12,266 bases of DNA from an uncultured Desulfobulbaceae bacterium (lineage in GTDB: Bacteria > Desulfobacterota > Desulfobulbia > Desulfobulbales > BM004), in NCBI GenBank assembly GCA_947258675.1, contig CAMYJP010000095.1:1-12266 (forward strand). The letters are read 5' to 3'. Positions 1-6,460 of this stretch are shown in pieces. The position numbers and the translations under genes are program-made. Each line of letters starts with the position of its first letter. Position 1 is the first letter of the stretch. The notes beneath the pieces were generated by a model. It was not told where the DNA came from, ran no database searches, and saw nothing but the letters and a program-made list of their open reading frames with translations.

Positions 1-879
1 TGAGATGACCGGTTCCAGTGAAGCAATAAGAGAACCTTCATCTAATATTGTCACTCGGCCGGTGCTTTCTGAGACAACGACCGCAACGGCCTGGCAATAC
101 ATAGTAATGCTGGCAGCGGCGCGATGGCGAGAACCAAGCCCTTTGAGCTGCCTGGTGACAGTACTCACTGCATCTAGGTGTCGGCCTGCTGCCTCAACAA
201 TCCCATTGCCGGAAATCACAAAGGCACCATCCAACTGGGACAGTTCCTTTATGCTTTCAACAACCTCGGGCAAGGTAATGCTTCTTTTCTCCTCAGGATA
301 ACCGCGAAAAGGATTAAACACAGCCTGATGGGATGATCGCATTATCTGATCAATATTTCCTATGATAAAGGAGGTGCCAACGGATTTCCCTTCTCTTCCC
401 ATGGCGCCAATATCAAGGGCGATGTCTATCACCGCTATTACTGTGTGAAAAAAATCCTTGCCGATGAGCGAGCGGGGATCGAACGGAAATTCCTCGCTCC
501 AGGAATGAGCAAGATCATGGATGGTTATGGTATCAAGATGCTCTTTTCCATAAGGGCCAAGGACGCATACAACCTTGCTGTCGGGCTGAATAATCTCTTG
601 AAGAACAGCCTGAAGGAAGGCATATTTTATTCTGGAAAATCGACTTTGGTTACCGGACCAGGTGTGGATGACCTTTTTATTGCATGATGTGCATTCGGTA
701 AGGCCTTTATTTTTTGGTAGAACGAGTACAACTTTTTCACTTTTCTGGTATTCAGCATTGAGGAGGGTTTTGCAGCCAGTATCACTGTCCATGAAAAGGA
801 AGACCTTGTCGCTGCCTATATCTTCAGACAGATGCAAGGCATTTTCGACTAGGGAATCGTATTGTCCTTTTTCGCTCAT
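1..879 (-). CDS. Diadenylate cyclase, DacZ/CdaZ-like (PK_C-like + DAC domain), partial
   Basis: Predicted to make the second messenger c-di-AMP from two ATP in the cytoplasm. The frame is open from an ATG at 879 to the window edge (293 codons, C-terminus missing). A stop lies a few codons upstream in frame, so this ATG is the natural start; no good Shine-Dalgarno is visible. The C-terminal half carries the DAC (DisA_N) signatures: EGKSVGTSF at residues 163-171, DGAF at 217-220 and RHRAAAS at 251-257. The DGA and RHR motifs are the known ATP-binding and catalytic signatures. Residues 1-125 (VVLVLP, a SRIKYAFLQAV helix, VVCVLG, LDTITIHD) resemble a pyruvate-kinase C-terminal-like domain, the architecture of archaeal DacZ. 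No membrane segment is seen, unlike CdaA. It lies 138 bp downstream of rlmH in the same direction, so co-transcription is possible. The DAC call is firm; the DacZ assignment is from remembered motifs. Confidence 0.88.
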   Translation of the reverse strand, partial: MSEKGQYDSLVENALHLSEDIGSDKVFLFMDSDTGCKTLLNAEYQKSEKVVLVLPKNKGLTECTSCNKKVIHTWSGNQSRFSRIKYAFLQAVLQEIIQPDSKVVCVLGPYGKEHLDTITIHDLAHSWSEEFPFDPRSLIGKDFFHTVIAVIDIALDIGAMGREGKSVGTSFIIGNIDQIMRSSHQAVFNPFRGYPEEKRSITLPEVVESIKELSQLDGAFVISGNGIVEAAGRHLDAVSTVTRQLKGLGSRHRAAASITMYCQAVAVVVSESTGRVTILDEGSLIASLEPVIS

Positions 880-1017
880 AGCAAAGACAAGTCACACTAA
901 AAATTTATTCAATATCTGAGTTCTGGCTTTTTGAACAATTTTAAAAAAACAGATTCGATTGCCTTCCTATATAATCTGATATTAGTGCTTTCTTCACTTA
1001 TAAGCTGAGGCAAATAA

Positions 1018-1488
1018 CTATTTGTGATATTGTTCCCCTGCCTTAATAGTGAAAGCCCGATAGAGCTGTTCCATCAAAATGAGCCTGGCCATTTCGTGTG
1101 TAAAGGTCATTTTTGAGAAGGAAAGAATAAGATCCGCCCTTTTTAAGACGGAAGAGGCAAGCCCTAATGGTCCTCCCAGGGCAAAGATTACGTGTTTTCT
1201 TCCCTGATTTTCCCAGGAAGTAATCTGTTGGGCAAATTGTACCGAGTCTACTTGTTTTCCTGACCTGTCTAAAACTACCAACAGAGAAGATTTTTTTACA
1301 AATTCTAGAAGCTTTCCACCTTCTTCCTCGATTATTTTTTTTGCCGGAAGAGAATTTTTTCTACCTTGCTCCTTGATAACTTTAATCTCAAGTTTGGTAT
1401 AATATCCAATTCGCTTCTTAAAATCTTCTAATCCTGCTGCAAGATACGACTCCTTTGTCTTACCAAGAAAAAGTAACTCTATTTTCAT
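1018..1488 (-). CDS. rlmH: 23S rRNA (pseudouridine1915-N3)-methyltransferase RlmH
   Basis: SPOUT-class methyltransferase that N3-methylates pseudouridine 1915 in helix 69 of 23S rRNA, using S-adenosylmethionine. The 156-aa length is normal for the family. Visible hallmarks are the N-terminal MKIELLFLGKT strand, LDRSGKQVDS at residues 73-82, the glycine-rich SAM-binding knot FALGGPLGL at 102-110, and the C-terminal THEMARLILMEQLYRAF helix (130-147) ending in GEQYHK. The start ATG lies inside the ATGA overlap with the stop codon of the upstream Cys-cluster gene (1485-1488), so translation is probably coupled and the start is well fixed. It appears to be the third gene of a minus-strand operon with algH and the ykgJ-like gene. 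Confidence 0.96.
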   Translation of the reverse strand: MKIELLFLGKTKESYLAAGLEDFKKRIGYYTKLEIKVIKEQGRKNSLPAKKIIEEEGGKLLEFVKKSSLLVVLDRSGKQVDSVQFAQQITSWENQGRKHVIFALGGPLGLASSVLKRADLILSFSKMTFTHEMARLILMEQLYRAFTIKAGEQYHK

Positions 1489-1907
1489 CCGGAACTGTTT
1501 TCAAGATTTGCATCAGTGACGGGATTCTTATCAAGCCAGAACTTGAATTTGGAACAAAAATCTTCATAGCTCAAAGTTTGATTAATACCAGGGCAGTAAG
1601 TTTTTATAATTTCAAAACTTGATTTTTCAGACAGCATGCTTGGGTGCAAAGGCCATTGCGTGCAACGCCAGGGTTTCCCTGAATGTATGGTACACCCCTC
1701 CCTGTAAAAAATACAGCGACCTTCTACTGTTTTCATCTGGATGGTATCCCCGGTAATCCGCCAATATTTTTCAGCGACTTTTTCTCGTTCCATACCAAGT
1801 GAATGGAGCATGTTATCAACATCCTGTTCGTTCAGTGAAACAGTCGTTTCCCCTTTACAGCAGGTACCGCATTGTTTGCATTCAAAAATTTCGTTCATTT
1901 GTAACAT
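1485..1907 (-). CDS. YkgJ-family Cys-cluster protein
   Basis: Small (140-aa) putative zinc or iron-sulfur binding protein of the YkgJ/CxxCxxCC family; biochemical role unknown. The N-terminal cluster is C10-x2-C13-x2-C16-C17 (CKQCGTCC), followed by C65 and C72 around RCIFYREGC, C82 (RCTQWP), C105 (TYCPG) and C118. This is the usual spread of metal ligands for the family. The first ATG is at 1907 and a second in-frame ATG is at 1898; neither has a convincing Shine-Dalgarno, so the start may be off by three codons. It follows algH by 44 bp and its stop overlaps the rlmH start as ATGA, suggesting one transcript. Family membership is clear; the metal and function are not. Confidence 0.88.
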   Translation of the reverse strand: MLQMNEIFECKQCGTCCKGETTVSLNEQDVDNMLHSLGMEREKVAEKYWRITGDTIQMKTVEGRCIFYREGCTIHSGKPWRCTQWPLHPSMLSEKSSFEIIKTYCPGINQTLSYEDFCSKFKFWLDKNPVTDANLENSSG

Positions 1908-1951
1908 GAGATTATTGACTATTGCTTTTTATAGATTGAAAATTTAATAAC

Positions 1952-2503
1952 TCAGGCATTGCCGATCACATCTTCAAAGGTGGTTATATCAATACCATAT
2001 AACTCGGCGGCACTTTTCCACTTCATCTCATCCGGAGTATGAAAAAGTACCTTATCATCTGAGGGCAATGTAAGCCAACCATTAGCTGTAAGTTCGTTTT
2101 CCAACTGTCCCGGCCCCCAACCGGCATATCCAAGAGCGAAAATATAGGATTCAGGACCTTCCCCACTGGCAACATCTTTTAAAATCTGAGGTTCGCTTGA
2201 AAGACAGACTGTCTGGCTAATAGCCATCTGGTTTTTGACATTATATTCAGATGTGTATAGAAAAAATGCCGCATTCATTTCAACCGGACCACCCAAATAA
2301 ATAGGTGGAAACTTCGTTTCCGGCACAGGTATATCTGCGCTTCGTAAAATATCTTCAAAAGAAATATCAAGGGTGGGCTGATTCACGACAATTCCCATAG
2401 CTCCTTCTTCTGTGTGAGCGCACATATAGACAACCCGTTCCTGAAAACGGGGATCAGGCATTTTAGGAGTTGAAATTAAAAAATACCCCTGCAGGCTTTG
2501 CAT
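1952..2503 (-). CDS. algH: AlgH/YqgE family protein (UPF0301)
   Basis: A 183-aa cytoplasmic protein of the AlgH/YqgE (UPF0301) family, of ill-defined function; Pseudomonas AlgH was first linked to alginate regulation. Family landmarks are GYFLISTPKMPDPRFQERVVYM (from residue 6, split here as GYFLISTP and DPRFQERVVY), GAMGIVVNQP (34-43), the LGGPVE turn near 70 and ALGYAGWGPGQLE around 122-134. Length matches the family. The ATG at 2503 follows an AAAGGA-like Shine-Dalgarno about 8 nt upstream. It is the first gene of the minus-strand run algH, ykgJ-like, rlmH, diadenylate cyclase. A 23-bp dyad at 2569-2591 lies 65 bp upstream, next to a CATAAT -10-like box (2560-2565), so it could act as an operator. 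Confidence 0.93.
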   Translation of the reverse strand: MQSLQGYFLISTPKMPDPRFQERVVYMCAHTEEGAMGIVVNQPTLDISFEDILRSADIPVPETKFPPIYLGGPVEMNAAFFLYTSEYNVKNQMAISQTVCLSSEPQILKDVASGEGPESYIFALGYAGWGPGQLENELTANGWLTLPSDDKVLFHTPDEMKWKSAAELYGIDITTFEDVIGNA

Positions 2504-3019
2504 GGTGTTTTCCTTTATAAAGAATAATTCGAACTATTCATATGTTTTCAAGAAATCATATTATGTGATTGTATTAGTGCTACTAATACAACCTCATTGA
2601 CCTGTTTTTCAATCTACAAAGCGCATTTGCAACTCAGCATAAATGATTATACACCAAGACCACTTCTATCGGGCGCGACTGAAACATCTCTTTTTAGGAT
2701 CTCCAGCGATCTGGTTACGTGAATTTTCTGAGTTACTTGTTTAGGTTTAATTTATCATTTCCCTGGCACGCCCAATATTATTAAAAAACATCTGGATTAT
2801 TCATTGCAATGTAGCATTGTCTTTAAAAATCAGTCAAGGATGATATTGACTTCTTTCAAACCTTTGCTTAATGTGATTAAGAATAATTTCTGCTCTTGAG
2901 CCTTACCATTGAAGAATCTGATGATATATTTTTTCAGAGAGATAGTTGACAATTGCATTTTTTTTAAAGTTAAAAACAAAGGAAATTTAAGTTTTACCAC
3001 AAGTAAGGGAGGATGATTT
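2504..3019. other. 516-bp intergenic gap between algH and rubredoxin
   Basis: AT-rich gap between the divergent algH (minus) and rubredoxin (plus) genes. It holds the 9-bp-arm dyad at 2569-2591. It also has a consensus TTGACA at 2946-2951 that could be the rubredoxin -35 box, though only a poor -10 (TTAAAA at 2970-2975) sits 18 bp downstream. The middle part, roughly 2600-2900, shows no convincing coding frame, RNA gene or repeat. The only long open frame (2830-3027, minus) starts with TTG and is lysine/leucine/isoleucine-rich, as chance AT-rich frames are. I see nothing else that can be supported. Confidence 0.6.
2569..2591. promoter_or_regulatory. Perfect 9-bp inverted repeat upstream of algH (possible operator)
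   Basis: Arms TTGTATTAG and CTAATACAA are separated by five bases (TGCTA). Read on the minus strand, a -10-like CATAAT lies directly downstream at 2565-2560, so the dyad would cover the spacer and -35 region of a possible algH promoter. That is where repressors commonly bind. There is no T-run, so it does not look like an intrinsic terminator. The arms are seen directly; the operator role is inference. Confidence 0.4.
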
Positions 3020-3178
3020 ATGGACAAATATGTTTGCCAGATATGTGGGTATGTTTACGATCCTGCAGTTGGTGACCCTGACAGCGGTATTGAACCGGGC
3101 ACTGCATTTAAAGATATCCCGGATGACTGGGTCTGTCCTGTATGCGGTGCCTCAAAAGATGACTTTGAGTTAGCATAA
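3020..3178 (+). CDS. Rubredoxin
   Basis: A 52-aa one-iron electron carrier of the cytoplasm. Its iron is held by four cysteines in two knuckles: CQICG (C6, C9) and CPVCG (C39, C42). The intervening [19 protein letters not shown] and IPDDWVCP segments are textbook rubredoxin. Length is standard for the family. The ATG at 3020 is preceded by a strong Shine-Dalgarno, AAGGGAGGA at 3004-3012, about 7 nt away. It stands alone: algH is divergent upstream and the histidine kinase is convergent downstream. Rubredoxins of sulfate reducers typically pass electrons to rubrerythrin, superoxide reductase or rubredoxin:oxygen oxidoreductase in oxygen and peroxide detoxification. No partner gene is seen here, so the acceptor is unknown. 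Confidence 0.97.
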   Translation: MDKYVCQICGYVYDPAVGDPDSGIEPGTAFKDIPDDWVCPVCGASKDDFELA

Positions 3179-3407
3179 AAGCCATCCGTGGCTGCCGCAC
3201 ATTTGCCCTGCAGAACACATATCAGGGAGATTCAAAAAGGCTTAAGGATGACTCACATTTTGCAGGTAGGGAATGTGCATTCTGTTCCCATAGAGTCTAT
3301 TTGAATAGTACTATTTTTCTTAGTGCTGCCAGATCACAGCTGTTCTGCTACCTGAATATTGTTTTGAACCATCAAAGCAATAACTTATTTATTTCTAAAA
3401 TATTCTC

Positions 3408-4814
3408 TTAAGCACTATGAATGTTTGTATCATTTTGTAATTCTTTTTCCTCATTAATCCGGATATAGAATTCACATTCCCTGCAATTTAAGATTTTCTG
3501 GGCAAAAGTCCCCTGAACCTTACCAGCACAAAGGGTACCCGCTACAGCCCAGCATATTCGACCAAAATTTTTATAGGCCGGGCAACGGGTTTCACTATTC
3601 ATATCCCTGCCGCACTGCATATATTCCCAGCATGGGATTTGCTTTGTATCCTCTTCACTCTGATACGGAAAATAAAGGCTGATAACGCAACCGCCATCCG
3701 GGTTGTTCATTGCCGTTACAAAACCGCCCTGCTCTTCTAATATTTTTCGGGTAATTGACAGCCCCAACCCGGTTCCGCGCCTGTCTTTTTCTGTAAAAAA
3801 CGGTTCGAAAATGAGTTTAATTTTGTCTTCCTGAATACCGTGCCCTGTATCAGCAACATGTATAGCAACATACGAAATATTGTTGCTATATTCCTCCTTC
3901 GTGCTAACAACGAGCTTACCACCACCATCCATGGCATCAATGGAGTTCAGGATAAGATTATTGATTGCCTGTCGGACATGCTCTTTATCAATAAGAACCG
4001 GCAAATCGGTCTTAAAGTTCACCTCAATCTTTATATTGTGCTCATAAAGGATATCTGAAAAAAAGAGTACTGAATAATTGACAGTATCAGTCACAGAAAT
4101 TTTCTCAAGATTTAGTCTAGTATCACGAGAAAACGTCAAGACATCGTGCAGAATTTTCTCAAGCCTGCTTGACTCTGAAACCACTATCTTCGCATATTCC
4201 TTTTGTTTATCAGTAATTGCCGACTTTAGAAGTCTGCGTCCAAATCCTCCAAGTGCTGTTAAAGGATTTCTTATTTCATGGGCAATATCAGCAGTCAACC
4301 GACCCAGAGCAGCAAGTTTTTCGGCCTGAATCAGATTTTCCTGTACACTTTTAATCTCTGTTGTTTGCCTTTCTATTTCCTTTTCAAGCGTCTTATTCCA
4401 GCGTTCACGTTTCTGCTTTGAAAGGGTCAGTTCCTCAGTCATCTGGTTAAAGGTTTTAGCCAATCGGCCTATTTCATCCTGGGTGGCGGTAGTAATTTTT
4501 TTTGAAAGATCTCCGTCGGAAACCTTCTTCATACCGTTTGACAATTCAGAGACTGGTTTAATAATGATCTTCCAAAGTATAATGCTTAAAACTGTCGCAA
4601 TAATTGCCACGAAAAACAATAAGTACAGGGAGGTTACCTTCATGTGCTGGGCTAATCTGGTATCAATTTCCTTTAATGTAAACTCTGTCTGTAAAAATCC
4701 TAAAACATTTTGTCCTTCTTGATGCACATGGCATGAAGCAGTATAACAATCCGGTTCATTAAGTATCGGTTCTCTGAACGTGAGGAGTCTATAACCTGCC
4801 TCGTCTTTACTCAC
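3408..4814 (-). CDS. Sensor histidine kinase, C-terminal fragment (TM2-HAMP-HisKA-HATPase-two-CW)
   Basis: Transmitter half of a membrane sensor kinase (468 codons from a GTG at 4814) that would autophosphorylate on His and pass phosphate to an unseen response regulator. In order: end of a periplasmic sensor domain with C23-x4-C28-H29, a membrane helix (61-85), HAMP (84-136), a coiled-coil stretch, HisKA with H179 in AHEIRNPL, N-box (RQAINNLILNSIDAM, 281-295), G1 DTGHG (322-326), FEPFF, and G2 GTGLGL (347-352). The last 75 residues form a Cys-rich two-CW domain (CWE, CG, CPAY, CWAVAGTLC, CRECEFY). It is not a full gene: the frame is continuous with the upstream ORF except for the 20-bp duplication at 4866-4905. 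The GTG overlaps the upstream stop (GTGA) and has AAGGA 9 nt before it, so re-initiation is possible. The complete gene would be 3408-5245. Confidence 0.9.
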   Translation of the reverse strand: MSKDEAGYRLLTFREPILNEPDCYTASCHVHQEGQNVLGFLQTEFTLKEIDTRLAQHMKVTSLYLLFFVAIIATVLSIILWKIIIKPVSELSNGMKKVSDGDLSKKITTATQDEIGRLAKTFNQMTEELTLSKQKRERWNKTLEKEIERQTTEIKSVQENLIQAEKLAALGRLTADIAHEIRNPLTALGGFGRRLLKSAITDKQKEYAKIVVSESSRLEKILHDVLTFSRDTRLNLEKISVTDTVNYSVLFFSDILYEHNIKIEVNFKTDLPVLIDKEHVRQAINNLILNSIDAMDGGGKLVVSTKEEYSNNISYVAIHVADTGHGIQEDKIKLIFEPFFTEKDRRGTGLGLSITRKILEEQGGFVTAMNNPDGGCVISLYFPYQSEEDTKQIPCWEYMQCGRDMNSETRCPAYKNFGRICWAVAGTLCAGKVQGTFAQKILNCRECEFYIRINEEKELQNDTNIHSA

Positions 4815-5245
4815 TGTCCAGGTTCCTTCATCAAAGTTGTATGTATCTCTCTCTGGAGTATCAATAGTTTGCTCTTCAATGACCTAGTTTGCTCTTCAAT
4901 GACCTTTGTCACTGCATTTCCTATTTCTTCGGTATCAGAAGAATAATGAATCGTGCCGGTCTCATCAAAAATAGAAGCTCTTACTATGGATTCAGAGAGG
5001 CCGATTGCTTCCATAGTCTGCTGAATATCATTTCTTTCAGCGGTCATCATATCATGTCTGATGCTTCTCTTTGTCAATTCCGACATGGAAGCAGTAAAAA
5101 TCTGCGCATCATGCATGGAATTCGTTTTTTCACTGTTGATAGAGATAAACCAGAAAAGAAATCCACACAGCGATACGAGGATACTGATAGCAATAACGAG
5201 TTTTGCGGTTATTGATTTATTGATCTGAACGAGTAAACTGCTCAT
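4811..5245 (-). CDS. Sensor histidine kinase, N-terminal fragment (TM1 + periplasmic sensor), frameshifted
   Basis: N-terminal 144 codons of the same histidine kinase. From the ATG at 5245 the protein has a short cytoplasmic start, one membrane helix (about residues 15-36, KLVIAISILVSLCGFLFWF) and about 90 residues of periplasmic sensor (LTKRSIRHDMMTAERNDIQ, ASIFDETGTIHYSS), a pattern common in Cache-like or DUF3365-like sensors. After VIEEQT the frame is wrong: the second copy of a 20-bp repeat shifts it by two bases and it ends at TGA 4811. Removing one copy gives VIEEQTIDTPERDTYNFDEG, which runs directly into the C-terminal fragment. A TTG at 5308 would add 21 residues, but the ATG is preferred; neither has a good Shine-Dalgarno. 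As written, this fragment alone would be a membrane-tethered sensor with no transmitter. Confidence 0.85.
   Translation of the reverse strand: MSSLLVQINKSITAKLVIAISILVSLCGFLFWFISINSEKTNSMHDAQIFTASMSELTKRSIRHDMMTAERNDIQQTMEAIGLSESIVRASIFDETGTIHYSSDTEEIGNAVTKVIEEQTRSLKSKLLILQREIHTTLMKEPGQ
4866..4905. repeat. Exact 20-bp tandem duplication that frameshifts the histidine kinase
   Basis: Two identical head-to-tail copies of AGTTTGCTCTTCAATGACCT (4866-4885 and 4886-4905). Twenty bases is not a multiple of three, so the second copy shifts the kinase frame and brings in a TGA at 4811-4813. With one copy removed, the minus-strand frame is open for 606 codons from 5245 to 3408. The exact identity of the copies indicates a recent slippage or recombination event, or an assembly or sequencing artefact. 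Confidence 0.95.
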
Positions 5246-5459
5246 TATTAAAACCAAGCATAATTTCGCAATGTCATTAATGAATACCTGAATAATGATC
5301 GAATTCAATTAAATTTGATAAAAAAAACTCAAAAACTGTTATAATCGTGACAATTTACAAGTTTACACCTACACGGAAAAAAAAGGAAATATATTCCAAT
5401 TTATGCAGTAATCACGAAAATTTATTGAGATAGTGTCATTACCCAAAAAATACTTGTCA

Positions 5460-5509
5460 GTTGGATAGAAAATGGGATAAATCCTTCTCGATTCTATCTG
5501 TCCCCCAAC
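5460..5509. repeat. Interrupted inverted repeat / hairpin of unknown role
   Basis: Outer arms GTTG (5460-5463) and CAAC (5506-5509) continue into GATAGAA (5464-5470) and TTCTATC (5492-5498), with a 7-nt bulge on the right side. An inner GGAT/ATCC pair (5475-5484) sits in the loop. There is no following T-tract. It may be a structured leader element or an operator in the divergent gap; chance occurrence in AT-rich DNA cannot be excluded. Confidence 0.35.
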
Positions 5510-5571
5510 ACTTTTCTTTAAAAATAATAGTATTATTAGACAAATATCAGCTATTTTGTATTACCCGATTA

Positions 5572-5600
5572 TTGAAACAGAAAATATTATATATTATGAC
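5572..5600 (+). promoter_or_regulatory. Candidate sigma70 promoter for the DUF3108-nfeD-floA operon
   Basis: TTGAAA (5572-5577, 5 of 6 consensus bases) and TATGAC (5595-5600, 4 of 6) are separated by 17 bp, about 55 bp before the ATG of the first gene. The AT-rich setting makes chance matches easy, so this is tentative. Confidence 0.35.
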
Positions 5601-5655
5601 TTTAGCAAAATAATATCAGCTGATTACAATTACAAAACAGAACACCATAAATGCA

Positions 5656-6432
5656 ATGCAACGTTATAAAGTAAAAGTATTCATTATCTTTGTTTTGACA
5701 GTATTTTGTACCCTCCCTGCAAATGCTGATATTGCAAAAACTGATGAACATAATTTACCCTTTACAATCGGTGAAAAAGCAACCTATCAACTCAGGTGGG
5801 GATTTATACCTGCCGGCCATGCAACCTTGGCGAGATTTCCTGATCAGGATGTAAATGGGGAACCCGCCTACCATTTTGTACTCCAAGCCTGGTCAAATCG
5901 CTATATCGATCCTTTCTTTAAAGTTCGGGACCGAATCGATTCCTTTGCTGATCTGGATATGAACCGTTCCCTTCTATACAAAAAAAATCAACATGAGGGC
6001 AGAACAAAAAGAGATATTATTGTCAATTTTGACTGGCAGAAAAACCAGGCCCAATATTCAAACTACGGGGAAAAAAGAGATCCAATTTCAATACTGCCTG
6101 GGACTTTTGATCCTCTGGGAATATTTTTTTACACCCGAATGCTAGATTTAAAAGAAAATGATGAAATTACTCATCCGGTAACCGATGGGAAAAGCTGCAT
6201 GAATGGTCAGGCAAAAATAATTAAAAGGGAAACAATTACAGTACCTGGAGGCACCTTTGACGCCTTTCTGATGGAGCCTGATCTGAAAGATGTTCGGGGA
6301 GTTTTTGAAAAAAGTAAAAATGCAAAACTGCAGTTATGGGTCACCGCAGATGAACGAAAATTACTGATCAAAATCAAAAGTAAAGTAATTGTTGGTAGCT
6401 TTATAGGCGAATTGATTACATTGGAAAACTAA
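5656..6432 (+). CDS. DUF3108 domain-containing periplasmic protein
   Basis: A 258-aa exported protein of the DUF3108 family; molecular function unknown. Residues 1-24 form a signal peptide (QRYKVK, then a hydrophobic core IIFVLTVFCTL, then PANA before D25). The mature part has the family's opening GEKATYQLRWGFIPAGHATL (37-56), then VRDRIDSFADLDMNRSLLYKK, and the late VPGGTFDAFLMEP and LQLWVTADERKLLIKIKSKVIVGSFIGEL segments, probably beta-rich. DUF3108 proteins are often found near envelope or LPS-related genes in proteobacteria. The ATG at 5656 is used; the ATG five bases earlier runs into a stop after seven codons. No strong Shine-Dalgarno is visible. It is 28 bp from nfeD, in the same direction, and is probably the first gene of that operon. 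Confidence 0.85.
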   Translation: MQRYKVKVFIIFVLTVFCTLPANADIAKTDEHNLPFTIGEKATYQLRWGFIPAGHATLARFPDQDVNGEPAYHFVLQAWSNRYIDPFFKVRDRIDSFADLDMNRSLLYKKNQHEGRTKRDIIVNFDWQKNQAQYSNYGEKRDPISILPGTFDPLGIFFYTRMLDLKENDEITHPVTDGKSCMNGQAKIIKRETITVPGGTFDAFLMEPDLKDVRGVFEKSKNAKLQLWVTADERKLLIKIKSKVIVGSFIGELITLEN

Positions 6433-6460
6433 TTACAGTTAACGGAGAATTCTCTTTGTA

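Larger units (their letters stand above)
5246..5655. other. 410-bp divergent intergenic gap
   Basis: AT-rich region between the kinase (minus) and the DUF3108 gene (plus), expected to hold divergent promoters. A sigma70-like pair is proposed at 5572-5600 for the plus-strand operon. An imperfect hairpin-forming inverted repeat lies at 5460-5509. No convincing kinase promoter, coding frame or RNA gene could be identified. Confidence 0.55.

Noticed and set aside
5..919. Three plus-strand open frames in the first 900 bases
   Set aside because: They lie opposite the diadenylate cyclase, whose catalytic motifs are plain; their proteins look random.
2830..3027. 65-aa minus-strand frame upstream of rubredoxin
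   Set aside because: TTG start within the rubredoxin ribosome site, low-complexity K/L/I composition, no motif; typical of chance frames in AT-rich DNA.
3180..3193. AGCCA/TGGCT hairpin just after rubredoxin as a terminator
   Set aside because: Only five pairs and no T-tract follows.
3304..3315. AATAGTACTATT palindrome before TTTCTT as a terminator or operator
   Set aside because: Short, AT-only apart from one G/C pair, no loop; likely chance.
4889..5215. 108-aa plus-strand frame opposite the kinase N-terminus
   Set aside because: Antisense to a clear membrane helix and sensor domain; no ribosome site or family resemblance.
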